From: Sediminibacterium salmoneum NBRC 103935 | GTDB taxonomy: Bacteria > Bacteroidota > Bacteroidia > Chitinophagales > Chitinophagaceae | DNA: 59,611 nt | Assembly (NCBI RefSeq): GCF_000511175.1 | Contig: NZ_KI866530.1 | Span: forward strand, 968,917-1,028,527 | Reading direction: 5' to 3' | In this document: in pieces, positions 1-7,211 of the stretch | Layout of the letters: each line of letters begins with the position of its first letter | How positions within the stretch are numbered: the stretch's first letter is position 1 | Notes under the pieces: model-generated | What the model was told of the DNA's origin: nothing | The model's input: the letters and a program-made list of their open reading frames with translations, nothing else | The model's database searches: none | Made by a program: the position numbers and the translations under genes

Positions 1-270
1 GTTGGAGATTTCTCCTCCAAATCCGAGAGCTTCACGATTAATTGCAAGGTCAATATCTTCTGAAAACCTTTGGATAAGTTTCCAACTTTTACTCAATGAA
101 GTGCCCCCTTTGAAAACAATATCTTTTGCAATTGGTGTATTGAATATTGCTTTTAATGCTACGGTTACCCACAAATCTTTTTCAACAGCGTTATTAAGTG
201 CCTTCAATCTTGCAGATGCTTCATCCAATATTATTCGCTTTCGCTCATTAGTTTGTTCTATCCATTTCAT
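1..270 (-). CDS. AbiEii-type nucleotidyltransferase toxin, 3' part missing (cut by window edge)
   Basis: The minus strand reads open from an ATG at 270 to the window edge, giving 90 residues that begin MKWIEQTNERKR. The segment FKGGTSLSK, followed about 14 residues later by RFSEDIDLAI, is the hallmark of the AbiEii/MNT-type nucleotidyltransferase fold, with the GG-S and DxD metal-binding elements. In characterised AbiE systems this protein is the toxin that blocks growth after phage infection. It starts inside the upstream antitoxin-like gene (23-nt overlap), which implies translational coupling in a bicistronic toxin-antitoxin operon. The C-terminal part lies outside the window, so completeness cannot be judged. 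Family assignment is confident; activity is inferred. Confidence 0.87.
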   Translation of the reverse strand, partial: MKWIEQTNERKRIILDEASARLKALNNAVEKDLWVTVALKAIFNTPIAKDIVFKGGTSLSKSWKLIQRFSEDIDLAINREALGFGGEISN

Positions 271-874
271 GGTGTTGTTCTTTGATAATTGTCAGCAAAT
301 AATCGTGAATCTTTGCAGGTGCCAGTTTTAAATCGTGTTCTAATAATTCATTATCCTCCTTTTGAACTAACTTCCGTATACGCCTATACATATCACTATC
401 GATATCTTTAAGGTTAATATCTTCAAGTGCTCTGATAAGCAACCCGCTATATTTTCCTTTGTATGCAAACTTTTTAGGGGTAGTCGGCTTGAAAATAATT
501 GTCCCTTCGCCAATATGTATTGTTCTTCGCGCACCATCAGTCAAGTAAACTGCGTTCATGGGAATTTGTGTAGAGAGACCTAATTGATTGAGTGCTGTAG
601 ACCCTGTAGGGAGAATCCTGACTTGTTCTCTTGCTGCAATTGCTTTAGCAATTTTTTCCATCGAAGGCGTCAACTTTCCCAATTCCTCATCATATTGAGG
701 CAAATAATAAATTCCATGACCTAGACGCTCAATTATTCCTTCATGTGTTAGCCGAGATAACACAAGCTTAATTGCATTCTCAGACCCAGCTCCACGAAAG
801 TCTGAAGGGAACAAAATTGTCCCAGGATTGAGCTCCTTAATATGGTTTTCTATGTATTTACTTGCAGAAATCAT
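248..874 (-). CDS. AbiEi-like antitoxin/transcriptional regulator (DUF6088 family)
   Basis: This 208-residue protein has an N-terminal winged-helix-like segment (about 1-60, including LVLSRLTHEGIIERLGHGIY) and a C-terminal domain (about 75-200) with the conserved stretch ILPTGSTALNQLGLSTQIP, typical of DUF6088/AbiEi proteins. In AbiE systems this protein neutralises the nucleotidyltransferase and represses its own operon by binding inverted repeats upstream. Two such repeats lie directly upstream here (875-900 and 916-941). The ATG at 874 is chosen because a consensus promoter ends five bases before it, predicting a leaderless transcript. The stop overlaps the start of the toxin gene. Family recognition is strong; the autoregulatory role is inferred from family and operators. 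Confidence 0.85.
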   Translation of the reverse strand: MISASKYIENHIKELNPGTILFPSDFRGAGSENAIKLVLSRLTHEGIIERLGHGIYYLPQYDEELGKLTPSMEKIAKAIAAREQVRILPTGSTALNQLGLSTQIPMNAVYLTDGARRTIHIGEGTIIFKPTTPKKFAYKGKYSGLLIRALEDINLKDIDSDMYRRIRKLVQKEDNELLEHDLKLAPAKIHDYLLTIIKEQHHEMDRTN

Positions 875-941
875 GACACAAATATACGCAAAAAGGTGTC
901 AAATCAAAAATTTATGACATAATTCTATGCAAATAAGTGTC
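875..941 (-). promoter_or_regulatory. abiE promoter with two palindromic operators
   Basis: Two 26-bp imperfect palindromes lie in tandem, 41 bp apart start to start. The one at 875-900 has half-sites GACAC and GTGTC; the one at 916-941 has GACA(T) and (G)TGTC. Between and across them is a Bacteroidota promoter read on the minus strand: TTTG at 908-905, an 18-nt spacer, and TATATTTG at 886-879. The proximal palindrome covers the -7 element and abuts the start codon at 874, so bound protein should block initiation. The arrangement matches the twin inverted repeats used for AbiEi autoregulation. Confidence 0.7.
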
Positions 942-1034
942 GTAATTATTAGGAAAACAGCTATATCTTGTTCTTGAAATTGTTGCCTTCTGAAAACAAA
1001 AGAAGACCAATCTTTCAATTGATCTTCTCCTTTG

Positions 1035-1108
1035 TCGGGACGACAAGATTTGAACTTGCGACCCCACGCCCCCCAGACGTGTGCGCTACCGGGCTGCGCT
1101 ACGTCCCG
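1035..1108 (-). tRNA. tRNA-Pro (anticodon GGG)
   Basis: On the minus strand the sequence folds as a 74-nt cloverleaf. The acceptor stem pairs CGGGACG with CGTCCCG, the D-stem is GCGC/GCGC, the anticodon stem pairs CACGT with GCGTG around the loop CTGGGGG (anticodon GGG, proline), and the T arm is GCAAG TTCAAAT CTTGT. The discriminator base is A and CCA is not encoded. Its 3' end faces the AbiE module. A promoter lies just upstream at 1137-1164. Confidence 0.95.
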
Positions 1109-1136
1109 AACTCTCATTCATTTGTTGAATGGGGTG

Positions 1137-1164
1137 CAAATATAGGGCTAAAAGAAATTTTCAA
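1137..1164 (-). promoter_or_regulatory. Promoter of tRNA-Pro
   Basis: Read on the minus strand there is TTG at 1164-1162, a 17-nt spacer and TATATTTG at 1144-1137, a good match to the Bacteroidota TTTG/TAnnTTTG promoter. It sits about 28 bases before the mature tRNA 5' end. Confidence 0.6.
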
Positions 1165-1194
1165 GCTATATTGCATAAAATTTTCAACTACTGC

Positions 1195-2457
1195 ATGAAT
1201 ATTCTACTAAAGCAGGTGCTGATTAAACGACCCCCATCCTCTTACCACGGACAAGTACAAGACATTTTAATTGTAGATAATAAGATTCAGAAAATAGGTG
1301 CACAATTAACTACTGATAACGCAACCATTGTGCAGGAAGATGGACTGGAAATTTCTGCCGGATGGGTAGATTGTTTTGCGCATTTTGGAGACCCGGGTTT
1401 TGAGTTCAATGAAACTTTTGCTTCAGGTGCTGCTGCAGCGGCGGCAGGTGGTTACACCAGGGTTTTTACTTTACCCAATACAAAACCGGTAACGGATAAT
1501 AAGTCACTGGTAGAATATGCAGCTGGTCAATCCAGACACTTGCCGGTTACCATTCATCCACTGGGTGCCATTACACAAAAAACAGAAGGCAAGGAACTGG
1601 CAGAAATGTATGATATGCGTAACAGCGGTGCCATTGCTTTTACGGATGGATTATCTCCAGTTCAATCAGCTGGCTTATTGGTTAAAGCACTTCAATATGT
1701 TAAAGCTTTTGATGGCGTAATTATTCAAATGCCCATTGACAAAAGTATTGGCCATACCGGCTTAATGAATGAAGGGATTATATCCACGCAATTGGGTTTA
1801 CCAGGCTTACCGGATATTGCGGAAATCAGTATGCTGAAGAGAGATATTGACTTGGTACGCTACAGCGGATCCCGTATGCATTTTACCGGTATCACTACTA
1901 AAACTTCCCTGGATTTAATTAGGGCAGCCAAACAGGAAGGTTTGGCCATTACCTGCAGTGTAACACCTTATCATTTATTTTTCTGCGATGAAGACCTGCA
2001 AGGATATGATACCAACTTAAAAGTGAATCCTCCATTAAGAGGCCGAAAAGATATGATGGCGCTAAGAGAAGGTATTTTAGATGGCACCATTGATTGTATT
2101 GCTTCTCATCATTTTCCCCAGGACTGGGATCACAAAACCTGTGAATTTGAATATGCCAAATTTGGCATGAATGCGCTGGAGAGTGTATTTGCTGGTTTCA
2201 ACCATTTATTCCCTACCCTTCCCAAAGAAAGACTGGTTGAATTATTTTCACTGAATGTCCGTAATATTTTTGGCATTCCGGTTACTCATATTCAGGAAAA
2301 CTCAATTGCGGAGATTACCCTTTATAACCGGAACAAAGAGGCCATTTTAGAAAAGCATCAGGTAAAAAGTAAATCACACAACAATGCATTTTTGAATAAA
2401 CCCTTACAGGGAAAGGTTTGGGGAACTTTCTGCAACGGTCAATTAACCACTAACTAA
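1195..2457 (+). CDS. Dihydroorotase-like protein with lost metal-site residues
   Basis: This 420-residue protein belongs to the dihydroorotase/amidohydrolase family of pyrimidine synthesis. The family frame is clear: GWVDCFAHFGDPG near 56-68, a middle barrel segment MHFTGITTK near 228, NLKVNPPLRG, and ASHHFPQ near 303. However the usual DxHxHxR is D-C-F-A-H-F-G (first His replaced by Phe61, Arg by Gly65), the VHIxHVS-type His is Gly, and the catalytic Asp of ATDHAPH is Ser. It is therefore probably non-catalytic, comparable to the inactive PyrC' subunits that scaffold aspartate carbamoyltransferase in some bacteria. The ATG at 1195 is chosen because earlier in-frame starts extend back towards the tRNA. 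It heads an operon with genes to 6263 at 1-11 nt spacing. Confidence 0.8.
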   Translation: MNILLKQVLIKRPPSSYHGQVQDILIVDNKIQKIGAQLTTDNATIVQEDGLEISAGWVDCFAHFGDPGFEFNETFASGAAAAAAGGYTRVFTLPNTKPVTDNKSLVEYAAGQSRHLPVTIHPLGAITQKTEGKELAEMYDMRNSGAIAFTDGLSPVQSAGLLVKALQYVKAFDGVIIQMPIDKSIGHTGLMNEGIISTQLGLPGLPDIAEISMLKRDIDLVRYSGSRMHFTGITTKTSLDLIRAAKQEGLAITCSVTPYHLFFCDEDLQGYDTNLKVNPPLRGRKDMMALREGILDGTIDCIASHHFPQDWDHKTCEFEYAKFGMNALESVFAGFNHLFPTLPKERLVELFSLNVRNIFGIPVTHIQENSIAEITLYNRNKEAILEKHQVKSKSHNNAFLNKPLQGKVWGTFCNGQLTTN

Positions 2458-2468
2458 CAAATTATTTT

Positions 2469-3005
2469 ATGAAAGCAAATCTAATTAATGAAGGTGCCAA
2501 ATATGGCGTTATCTGCGGCTTATCCGCTGTGCTATTGATGTATGGAAGCTGGGCTGTAGACGTTACTACTTTTACAAACGTAATGTTTGCTTCAACCTTC
2601 ATCCCTTATATGATTATCATTTTATTGATGGGTGGCTTTGCAGTAAGAAAGCAAAATGGCGGATACCTGAGTTTTCAGGAAGGATTAAAATTTAACTTTT
2701 TAGCCTATGCTGTTGCTGCCTTAATCATTGCAGTTGCTACTTATATCCTGTATAATTTAATTGACTCTACCCTAACAGAAAAATCGGCACAGATTGGTTT
2801 GGAAAAAACCAGGGCTATGATGGAAAAATTTGGTGCATCCGAGGAAGACATTGAAAAGCAGATGGCTACTTCTGCAGAAAGTATGAAAAAGACGGGCCTG
2901 AAGGAAATTATCATGGGTACCGGTTTAGGATTAATTTGGGATTTCATCAAGTCACTTTTACTTACTTTAGTGATTCGCAAGGAAGAAAAATTTGAAGATC
3001 AATAA
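2469..3005 (+). CDS. DUF4199 family membrane protein
   Basis: This 178-residue inner-membrane protein has four predicted helices: about 12-32 and 40-60 near the N terminus, 72-98 in the middle (FNFLAYAVAALIIAVATYILYNLI) and 145-168 at the C terminus. A hydrophilic segment (about 98-143, KTRAMMEKFGASEEDIEKQ) lies between the last two. This layout and sequence match DUF4199, a Bacteroidota family of unknown function. It starts 11 nt after the dihydroorotase-like gene and ends 6 nt before the GT2 gene, so it is co-transcribed with envelope-sugar genes; a role in envelope assembly is only suggested by that context. Confidence 0.8.
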   Translation: MKANLINEGAKYGVICGLSAVLLMYGSWAVDVTTFTNVMFASTFIPYMIIILLMGGFAVRKQNGGYLSFQEGLKFNFLAYAVAALIIAVATYILYNLIDSTLTEKSAQIGLEKTRAMMEKFGASEEDIEKQMATSAESMKKTGLKEIIMGTGLGLIWDFIKSLLLTLVIRKEEKFEDQ

Positions 3006-3011
3006 TATTGC

Positions 3012-3962
3012 ATGCAGCTATCTATTGTAGTACCTCTGTTTAATGAAGAAGAGTCCCTGCCTGAATTGTGCAGCTGGATTAAATCGGTTGTAGATCAACA
3101 CAGCTATACCTATGAAGTATTACTAATTGACGACGGCAGCAGAGACGATAGCTGGAAAGTAATTCAAAACATAGCTGCCAGCAACCCGAATGTCAAAGGG
3201 ATTAAATTTCAGCGGAACTACGGTAAATCGGCTGCACTGAACGAAGGATTCAAAGCTGCACAAGGTGATGTAGTCATCACCATGGATGCCGATATGCAGG
3301 ACTCTCCCGACGAAATTCCGGCACTGTATAAAATGATTGTGGAAGATGGGTACGATATGGTGAGTGGCTGGAAAAAGAAACGCTTCGACAATACACTTAC
3401 CAAGAATATCCCTTCCAAACTATTTAATGCAGTTGCCAGAAAAAGTTCCGGCATCAAACTGCACGACTTCAATTGTGGATTAAAAGCCTACAAAAAGAAA
3501 GTAGTAAAATGCATTGAGGTTTTTGGCGAAATGCATCGATATATACCTGTACTGGCCAAGTGGAGCGGGTTCAGAAAAATCGGAGAAAAAGTAGTGGAAC
3601 ACAGACCCAGAAAATATGGCACCACCAAATTTGGCTGGGATCGTTTTATCAATGGTTTTTTAGACCTAGGCACCATTATGTTCCTGGGAAAGTTTGGTAA
3701 AAAGCCCATGCAGTTTTTTGGCTTGTACGGAACCCTTGCTTTTTTAATAGGGTTTATTACAAGCGGATATTTAATGGTATCCAAAATTCTGGATCCTGAA
3801 GTAGGCATCACCAATAAACCCGCTTTTTATATTGCATTAGCTATCATGATTATTGGTATGCAATTATTCCTGACAGGGTTTGTGGCAGAACTGGTTGCCC
3901 GTAATGCTTCTGAAAGAAATGTATATTTAATAGAAGAAAAACTGGGTTTGGAAGAAGCCTGA
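3012..3962 (+). CDS. Family 2 glycosyltransferase, membrane-anchored (dolichol-phosphate-mannose-synthase type)
   Basis: This 316-residue protein has an N-terminal GT-A domain (about 1-220) that opens MQLSIVVPLFNEEESLPEL, with DDGSRDDSW for nucleotide binding and the metal-binding MDADMQD near residue 95. Two C-terminal transmembrane helices follow (about 237-258 and 275-300). This architecture is that of enzymes that transfer a sugar from a nucleotide donor to a polyprenyl-phosphate or lipid acceptor on the cytoplasmic face (ArnC/GtrB/DPM1 type). Neighbouring GT4, gmhA and gmhB-like genes suggest a role in lipooligosaccharide or glycolipid building. The donor and acceptor cannot be read from the sequence. 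Confidence 0.88.
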   Translation: MQLSIVVPLFNEEESLPELCSWIKSVVDQHSYTYEVLLIDDGSRDDSWKVIQNIAASNPNVKGIKFQRNYGKSAALNEGFKAAQGDVVITMDADMQDSPDEIPALYKMIVEDGYDMVSGWKKKRFDNTLTKNIPSKLFNAVARKSSGIKLHDFNCGLKAYKKKVVKCIEVFGEMHRYIPVLAKWSGFRKIGEKVVEHRPRKYGTTKFGWDRFINGFLDLGTIMFLGKFGKKPMQFFGLYGTLAFLIGFITSGYLMVSKILDPEVGITNKPAFYIALAIMIIGMQLFLTGFVAELVARNASERNVYLIEEKLGLEEA

Positions 3963-3971
3963 TAACAGCCC

Positions 3972-5114
3972 ATGAAAAAAGAGCTGATTTTAATAGGAAC
4001 CACCTGGCCTTTCAGAAGTGGTGGTATTGCTTCTTTTAATGAAAGACTGGCAAGGGAATTTCAGACACAGGGTTATACCGTTACCATTTACACTTTCTCA
4101 CTGCAGTATCCCTCTTTTTTATTCCCGGGCAAATCACAATACAGCAGTGATCCTGCACCAAGCGATTTAACCATACATGTCAAAATCAATTCCATCAATC
4201 CTTTTAACTGGATCTGGATGGGTTTTGTGATTGCCAGAAAAAAAGCGCCATTGATATTGGTTCGTTTCTGGCTGCCTTTTATGGGACCTTGTCTGGGAAC
4301 GATTCTGCGCATCATTAGGTGGAATGGAGTTTCTAAAGTTATTTGTATTGCAGACAATGTAATTCCACATGAAAAACGTTTCGGAGACAAATGGTTTACT
4401 AAATATTTCATAGGGGCGGTGGATGCATTAATTACCATGAGTAAAAAAGTGCACCAGGATCTGCTAAGTTTTACGAATAAACAAGCGATTATCTGCCCCC
4501 ACCCTTTGTATGATAATTTTGGATCCATTCTGTCCAAAGAAGTTGCCAGAAAACAGCTGGGGCTACCCGCACAAGAGAGGATTGTATTGTTTTTTGGCTT
4601 TATCAGAAAATACAAGGGACTGGATCTTTTAATAAAAGCCATCCAGCTGTTAAAGCTTAAAAACGAAGCCAATGACAAACCTCCTGTGAAACTGATAATT
4701 GCCGGAGAATTTTATGATGAAGCAGAAACCTATCAAAACCTCATTACTGAATTAGGACTATCCGATTATATTTATTCGTTCACGAATTTTATTCCCTCAG
4801 AACAGGTACAATATTACCTGAGTGCCTGTGATTTTGTGATTCAACCCTATCGGAATGCAACCCAGAGCGGGGTTACACCATTGGCTTATCACTTTGAAAA
4901 ACCCATGCTGGTAACCAATGTAGGGGCATTACCCGATATGATACGGGCAGATAAAAGTGGTTTGGTAGCTGAACCTAACCCGGAAAGTATTGCAGCAGGG
5001 ATTGAAGAATTATATTTGCAGGGCGAAGATTTTTATTTATCCGAACTTCGCAAGGGAAAGAAAAAATACCAATGGGATCAGCTGGTTCATGCTATTGTTG
5101 ATCTTACCAAATAA
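3972..5114 (+). CDS. Family 4 (GT-B) glycosyltransferase
   Basis: This 380-residue protein has two Rossmann-like halves. The N-terminal half begins ELILIGTTWPFRSGGIASFNE, the glycine-rich acceptor loop of GT4 enzymes. The C-terminal half has VLFFGFIRKYKGLDLLIKA (phosphate-binding region) and a donor-binding segment QPYRNATQSGVTPLAYHF, where GT4 enzymes carry the E-x7-E motif. No signal peptide is present, so it is cytoplasmic or peripheral on the inner membrane. It lies 9 nt after the GT2 gene and 5 nt before gmhA, in keeping with lipooligosaccharide core or surface glycan assembly. Donor sugar unknown; a heptose is possible given the neighbours but unproven. Confidence 0.87.
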   Translation: MKKELILIGTTWPFRSGGIASFNERLAREFQTQGYTVTIYTFSLQYPSFLFPGKSQYSSDPAPSDLTIHVKINSINPFNWIWMGFVIARKKAPLILVRFWLPFMGPCLGTILRIIRWNGVSKVICIADNVIPHEKRFGDKWFTKYFIGAVDALITMSKKVHQDLLSFTNKQAIICPHPLYDNFGSILSKEVARKQLGLPAQERIVLFFGFIRKYKGLDLLIKAIQLLKLKNEANDKPPVKLIIAGEFYDEAETYQNLITELGLSDYIYSFTNFIPSEQVQYYLSACDFVIQPYRNATQSGVTPLAYHFEKPMLVTNVGALPDMIRADKSGLVAEPNPESIAAGIEELYLQGEDFYLSELRKGKKKYQWDQLVHAIVDLTK

Positions 5115-5119
5115 TACAA

Positions 5120-5698
5120 ATGATGTTAGAACGTATTAACCATATCATTTCCGAATCCATACAGGTTAAGCAAAGCGTATTGAGCAATGCTGCATTGTTA
5201 GAACAGATTGCCGGTGTTGTGGATGCGGTAACCAATGCCTTTAAGAATGGACATAAAGTACAGTTTTGTGGTAATGGGGGAAGCGCGGCTGATGCACAGC
5301 ATTTGGCGGCTGAATTTTCCGGTAGATTCTATAAAAACAGAAGGGCATTGCCTTCGGATGCATTGCACTGCAATAGCTCTTATTTAACAGCAGTAGCCAA
5401 TGATTACGGATACGACGAAGTGTATAGCAGACTGGTAGAAGGTACCATGCAAGCGGGTGATGTATTAATGGGGCTTAGTACATCCGGCAATTCGCCCAAT
5501 ATTGTAAAAGCATTTGAAACAGCAAGAGCCAAAAATATTATTACCGTAGGATTTACCGGAAATGGAGGTGGCAAACTGGGAGAACTCTCTCATTTTCTGC
5601 TGGATATTCCTTCTAACAATACACCCCGTATTCAGGAAAGCCATATCATGATTGGTCATATTATTTGCGAACTGGTGGAAGCCAATTTATTCCCTTAA
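5120..5698 (+). CDS. gmhA: Sedoheptulose-7-phosphate isomerase (GmhA-like, SIS domain)
   Basis: This 192-residue single SIS-domain protein is of normal GmhA length. It carries GNGGSAADAQHLAAEFSGRF near 50-70, LSTSGNSPNIV near 117, and ESHIMIGHIICELVE at the end; the Glu in AEFSGR and the His in ESHIMIGH correspond to the catalytic pair of GmhA. The enzyme converts sedoheptulose 7-phosphate to D-glycero-manno-heptose 7-phosphate, the first step to ADP-heptose for lipopolysaccharide core. It is followed one base later by a GmhB-like phosphatase, which supports the assignment. The kinase/adenylyltransferase HldE is not in this window. A second ATG at 5123 is an equally possible start. Confidence 0.88.
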   Translation: MMLERINHIISESIQVKQSVLSNAALLEQIAGVVDAVTNAFKNGHKVQFCGNGGSAADAQHLAAEFSGRFYKNRRALPSDALHCNSSYLTAVANDYGYDEVYSRLVEGTMQAGDVLMGLSTSGNSPNIVKAFETARAKNIITVGFTGNGGGKLGELSHFLLDIPSNNTPRIQESHIMIGHIICELVEANLFP

Positions 5699-5699
5699 G

Positions 5700-6263
5700 A
5701 TGTTTTCATTAGAAGAGATTGGCGAAGACTGGACCCTATTTTTAGACAGGGATGGCGTTCTAAACCATGAGAAAAAAGAAGACTATATACGCAACGCTTC
5801 AGAGTTTCATTTTTATGAACAGGTTCCGGAAGCGGTTGCATTATTAAACCGTTATTTCAAACGCATCATAATAGCCACTAACCAGAAAGGAATTGGCAAA
5901 GCCCTGATGACAGTGAACGATCTCAATGCAATTCACCAATATATGTTGCAAGAGATTGAAAAAGCAGGTGGTGAAATCAGTAAGATTTATTTTTGTCCTG
6001 ATTTGGCAGATAATTCCCCCAACCGAAAACCCCAACCAGGCATGGCTTTTCAGGCCAAGGCCGATTTCCCTGATATTGATTTTAACAAGTGTATCATGGT
6101 GGGGAACAGAATGAGTGATATGAAATTCGGCAGAAACGCAGGTATGCATACCGTGTTTTTGTCCACTACCCATCCGGAAACCCCTTTCCCGGATTCCATG
6201 ATTGACGCACGTTTTAACAGCCTGTTTGAATTTGCACAAGCCTGTGCAAACGCAAAAAAATGA
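5700..6263 (+). CDS. gmhB: HAD-IIIA phosphatase, GmhB-like (heptose bisphosphate phosphatase)
   Basis: This 187-residue HAD hydrolase has motif I LFLDRDGVLN (about 11-20), motif II IIATNQKGIGK near 58, and a lysine plus acidic motif RKPQPGM then IMVGNRMSDMKFG. It is the size of GmhB, which dephosphorylates D,D-heptose 1,7-bisphosphate. Enterobacterial GmhB has a zinc loop with several Cys/His residues before the RKP motif; here that loop is CPDLADNSPNRKP with a single Cys, so zinc is probably absent. A histidinol-phosphatase-like activity cannot be excluded, but position one base after gmhA favours the heptose pathway. ATG at 5700 is chosen to fit the DRDG-proximal family start. Confidence 0.8.
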   Translation: MFSLEEIGEDWTLFLDRDGVLNHEKKEDYIRNASEFHFYEQVPEAVALLNRYFKRIIIATNQKGIGKALMTVNDLNAIHQYMLQEIEKAGGEISKIYFCPDLADNSPNRKPQPGMAFQAKADFPDIDFNKCIMVGNRMSDMKFGRNAGMHTVFLSTTHPETPFPDSMIDARFNSLFEFAQACANAKK

Positions 6264-6314
6264 TAAAATTTTCGGGAGGGCTTTGACTGGATTGAATTAT
6301 TGGTATTTTGCTGT

Positions 6315-7181
6315 ATGATTTTGAGAAGCATCCTTACCATTTTCATTTTTTCTTTCTTGGTATTCAGCCACCAACGGTTATTGGCGCAAACACCCGCAAA
6401 CAAAGCGATTCTGACAACAGCAGAAACGAACTTAACCAGCTTTGCATTTACCATTTTAAATGCAGAAGACACGGAAGAAAGACTAAGAGCGGATAGTTTT
6501 TTTACGAGGCAATTGGTGCAGGCATTAAGAACGCCCTACTCTTTTCACTACCCATTTGATTCTTTAAAAACCATTTCCAGAATCTATGCACCTGATAGCA
6601 GTTTCAGAATCATCACCTGGCAACTCATGAAGGATTTCAGTTATTACCGTTACAAGGGCGCCATTCAAATGAACACCAAAGACGGATCATTAAAACTGAT
6701 TCCTTTGTACGATGGCACTGATTTTACCGAAAACCCCTACGATTCAGTACGCACCAATCAAAACTGGATTGGGGCAGTGTATTATAATATTATTCAGAAA
6801 GAATACAACAACAAGAAATACTATACGCTGTTGGGCTATGATGAAAACGATGCCAGGAGTACGCGTAAATGGATTGAAGTATTGCATTTTGACCAACAAG
6901 GCAATCCCTTGTTTGGCGGAAAATTTTTCAGCTATCCCAACGATATCATTAAGCCGAAACAACCCGTAAGTCGATTCTGTCTGGAGTTTAAAAAGCAGGC
7001 CAATGCCAAATTAAATTACGATGCCAAACTAAACCGCATTGTATTTGCCAAACTGGCAAGCGAATCCAATGAGCCTTCTAAAAAGCACACACTGGTTCCC
7101 TATGGCACCGTGGAAGGGTTTAAATGGGAATATGGCCGATGGGTATATATACCGGAATACGAAGCTGTTGAACCCGATTGA
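6315..7181 (+). CDS. Secreted conserved protein of unknown function
   Basis: This 288-residue protein begins MILRSILTIFIFSFLVFSHQRLLAQ, a clear signal peptide ending in an LAQ-type cleavage site, so it is exported to the periplasm or beyond. The mature part is rich in Tyr, Asn and charged residues (for example WQLMKDFSYYRYKGAIQM and NWIGAVYYNI) and ends with WEYGRWVYIPEY; no catalytic motif is recognisable. ATG at 6315 is preferred over an upstream TTG at 6300 because it starts the signal peptide cleanly. It lies 51 nt after the GmhB-like gene, at the end of the operon, and converges on lepA. It resembles uncharacterised Bacteroidota proteins; no function is assigned. Confidence 0.7.
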   Translation: MILRSILTIFIFSFLVFSHQRLLAQTPANKAILTTAETNLTSFAFTILNAEDTEERLRADSFFTRQLVQALRTPYSFHYPFDSLKTISRIYAPDSSFRIITWQLMKDFSYYRYKGAIQMNTKDGSLKLIPLYDGTDFTENPYDSVRTNQNWIGAVYYNIIQKEYNNKKYYTLLGYDENDARSTRKWIEVLHFDQQGNPLFGGKFFSYPNDIIKPKQPVSRFCLEFKKQANAKLNYDAKLNRIVFAKLASESNEPSKKHTLVPYGTVEGFKWEYGRWVYIPEYEAVEPD

Positions 7182-7211
7182 GGCAATCAACCAAGGCCTT
7201 ATCAAGGACCG

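Noticed and set aside
4088..4678. 196-codon antisense open frame inside the GT4 glycosyltransferase
   Set aside because: Fully covered by a confident GT4 gene; composition is random-like and no family is recognised.
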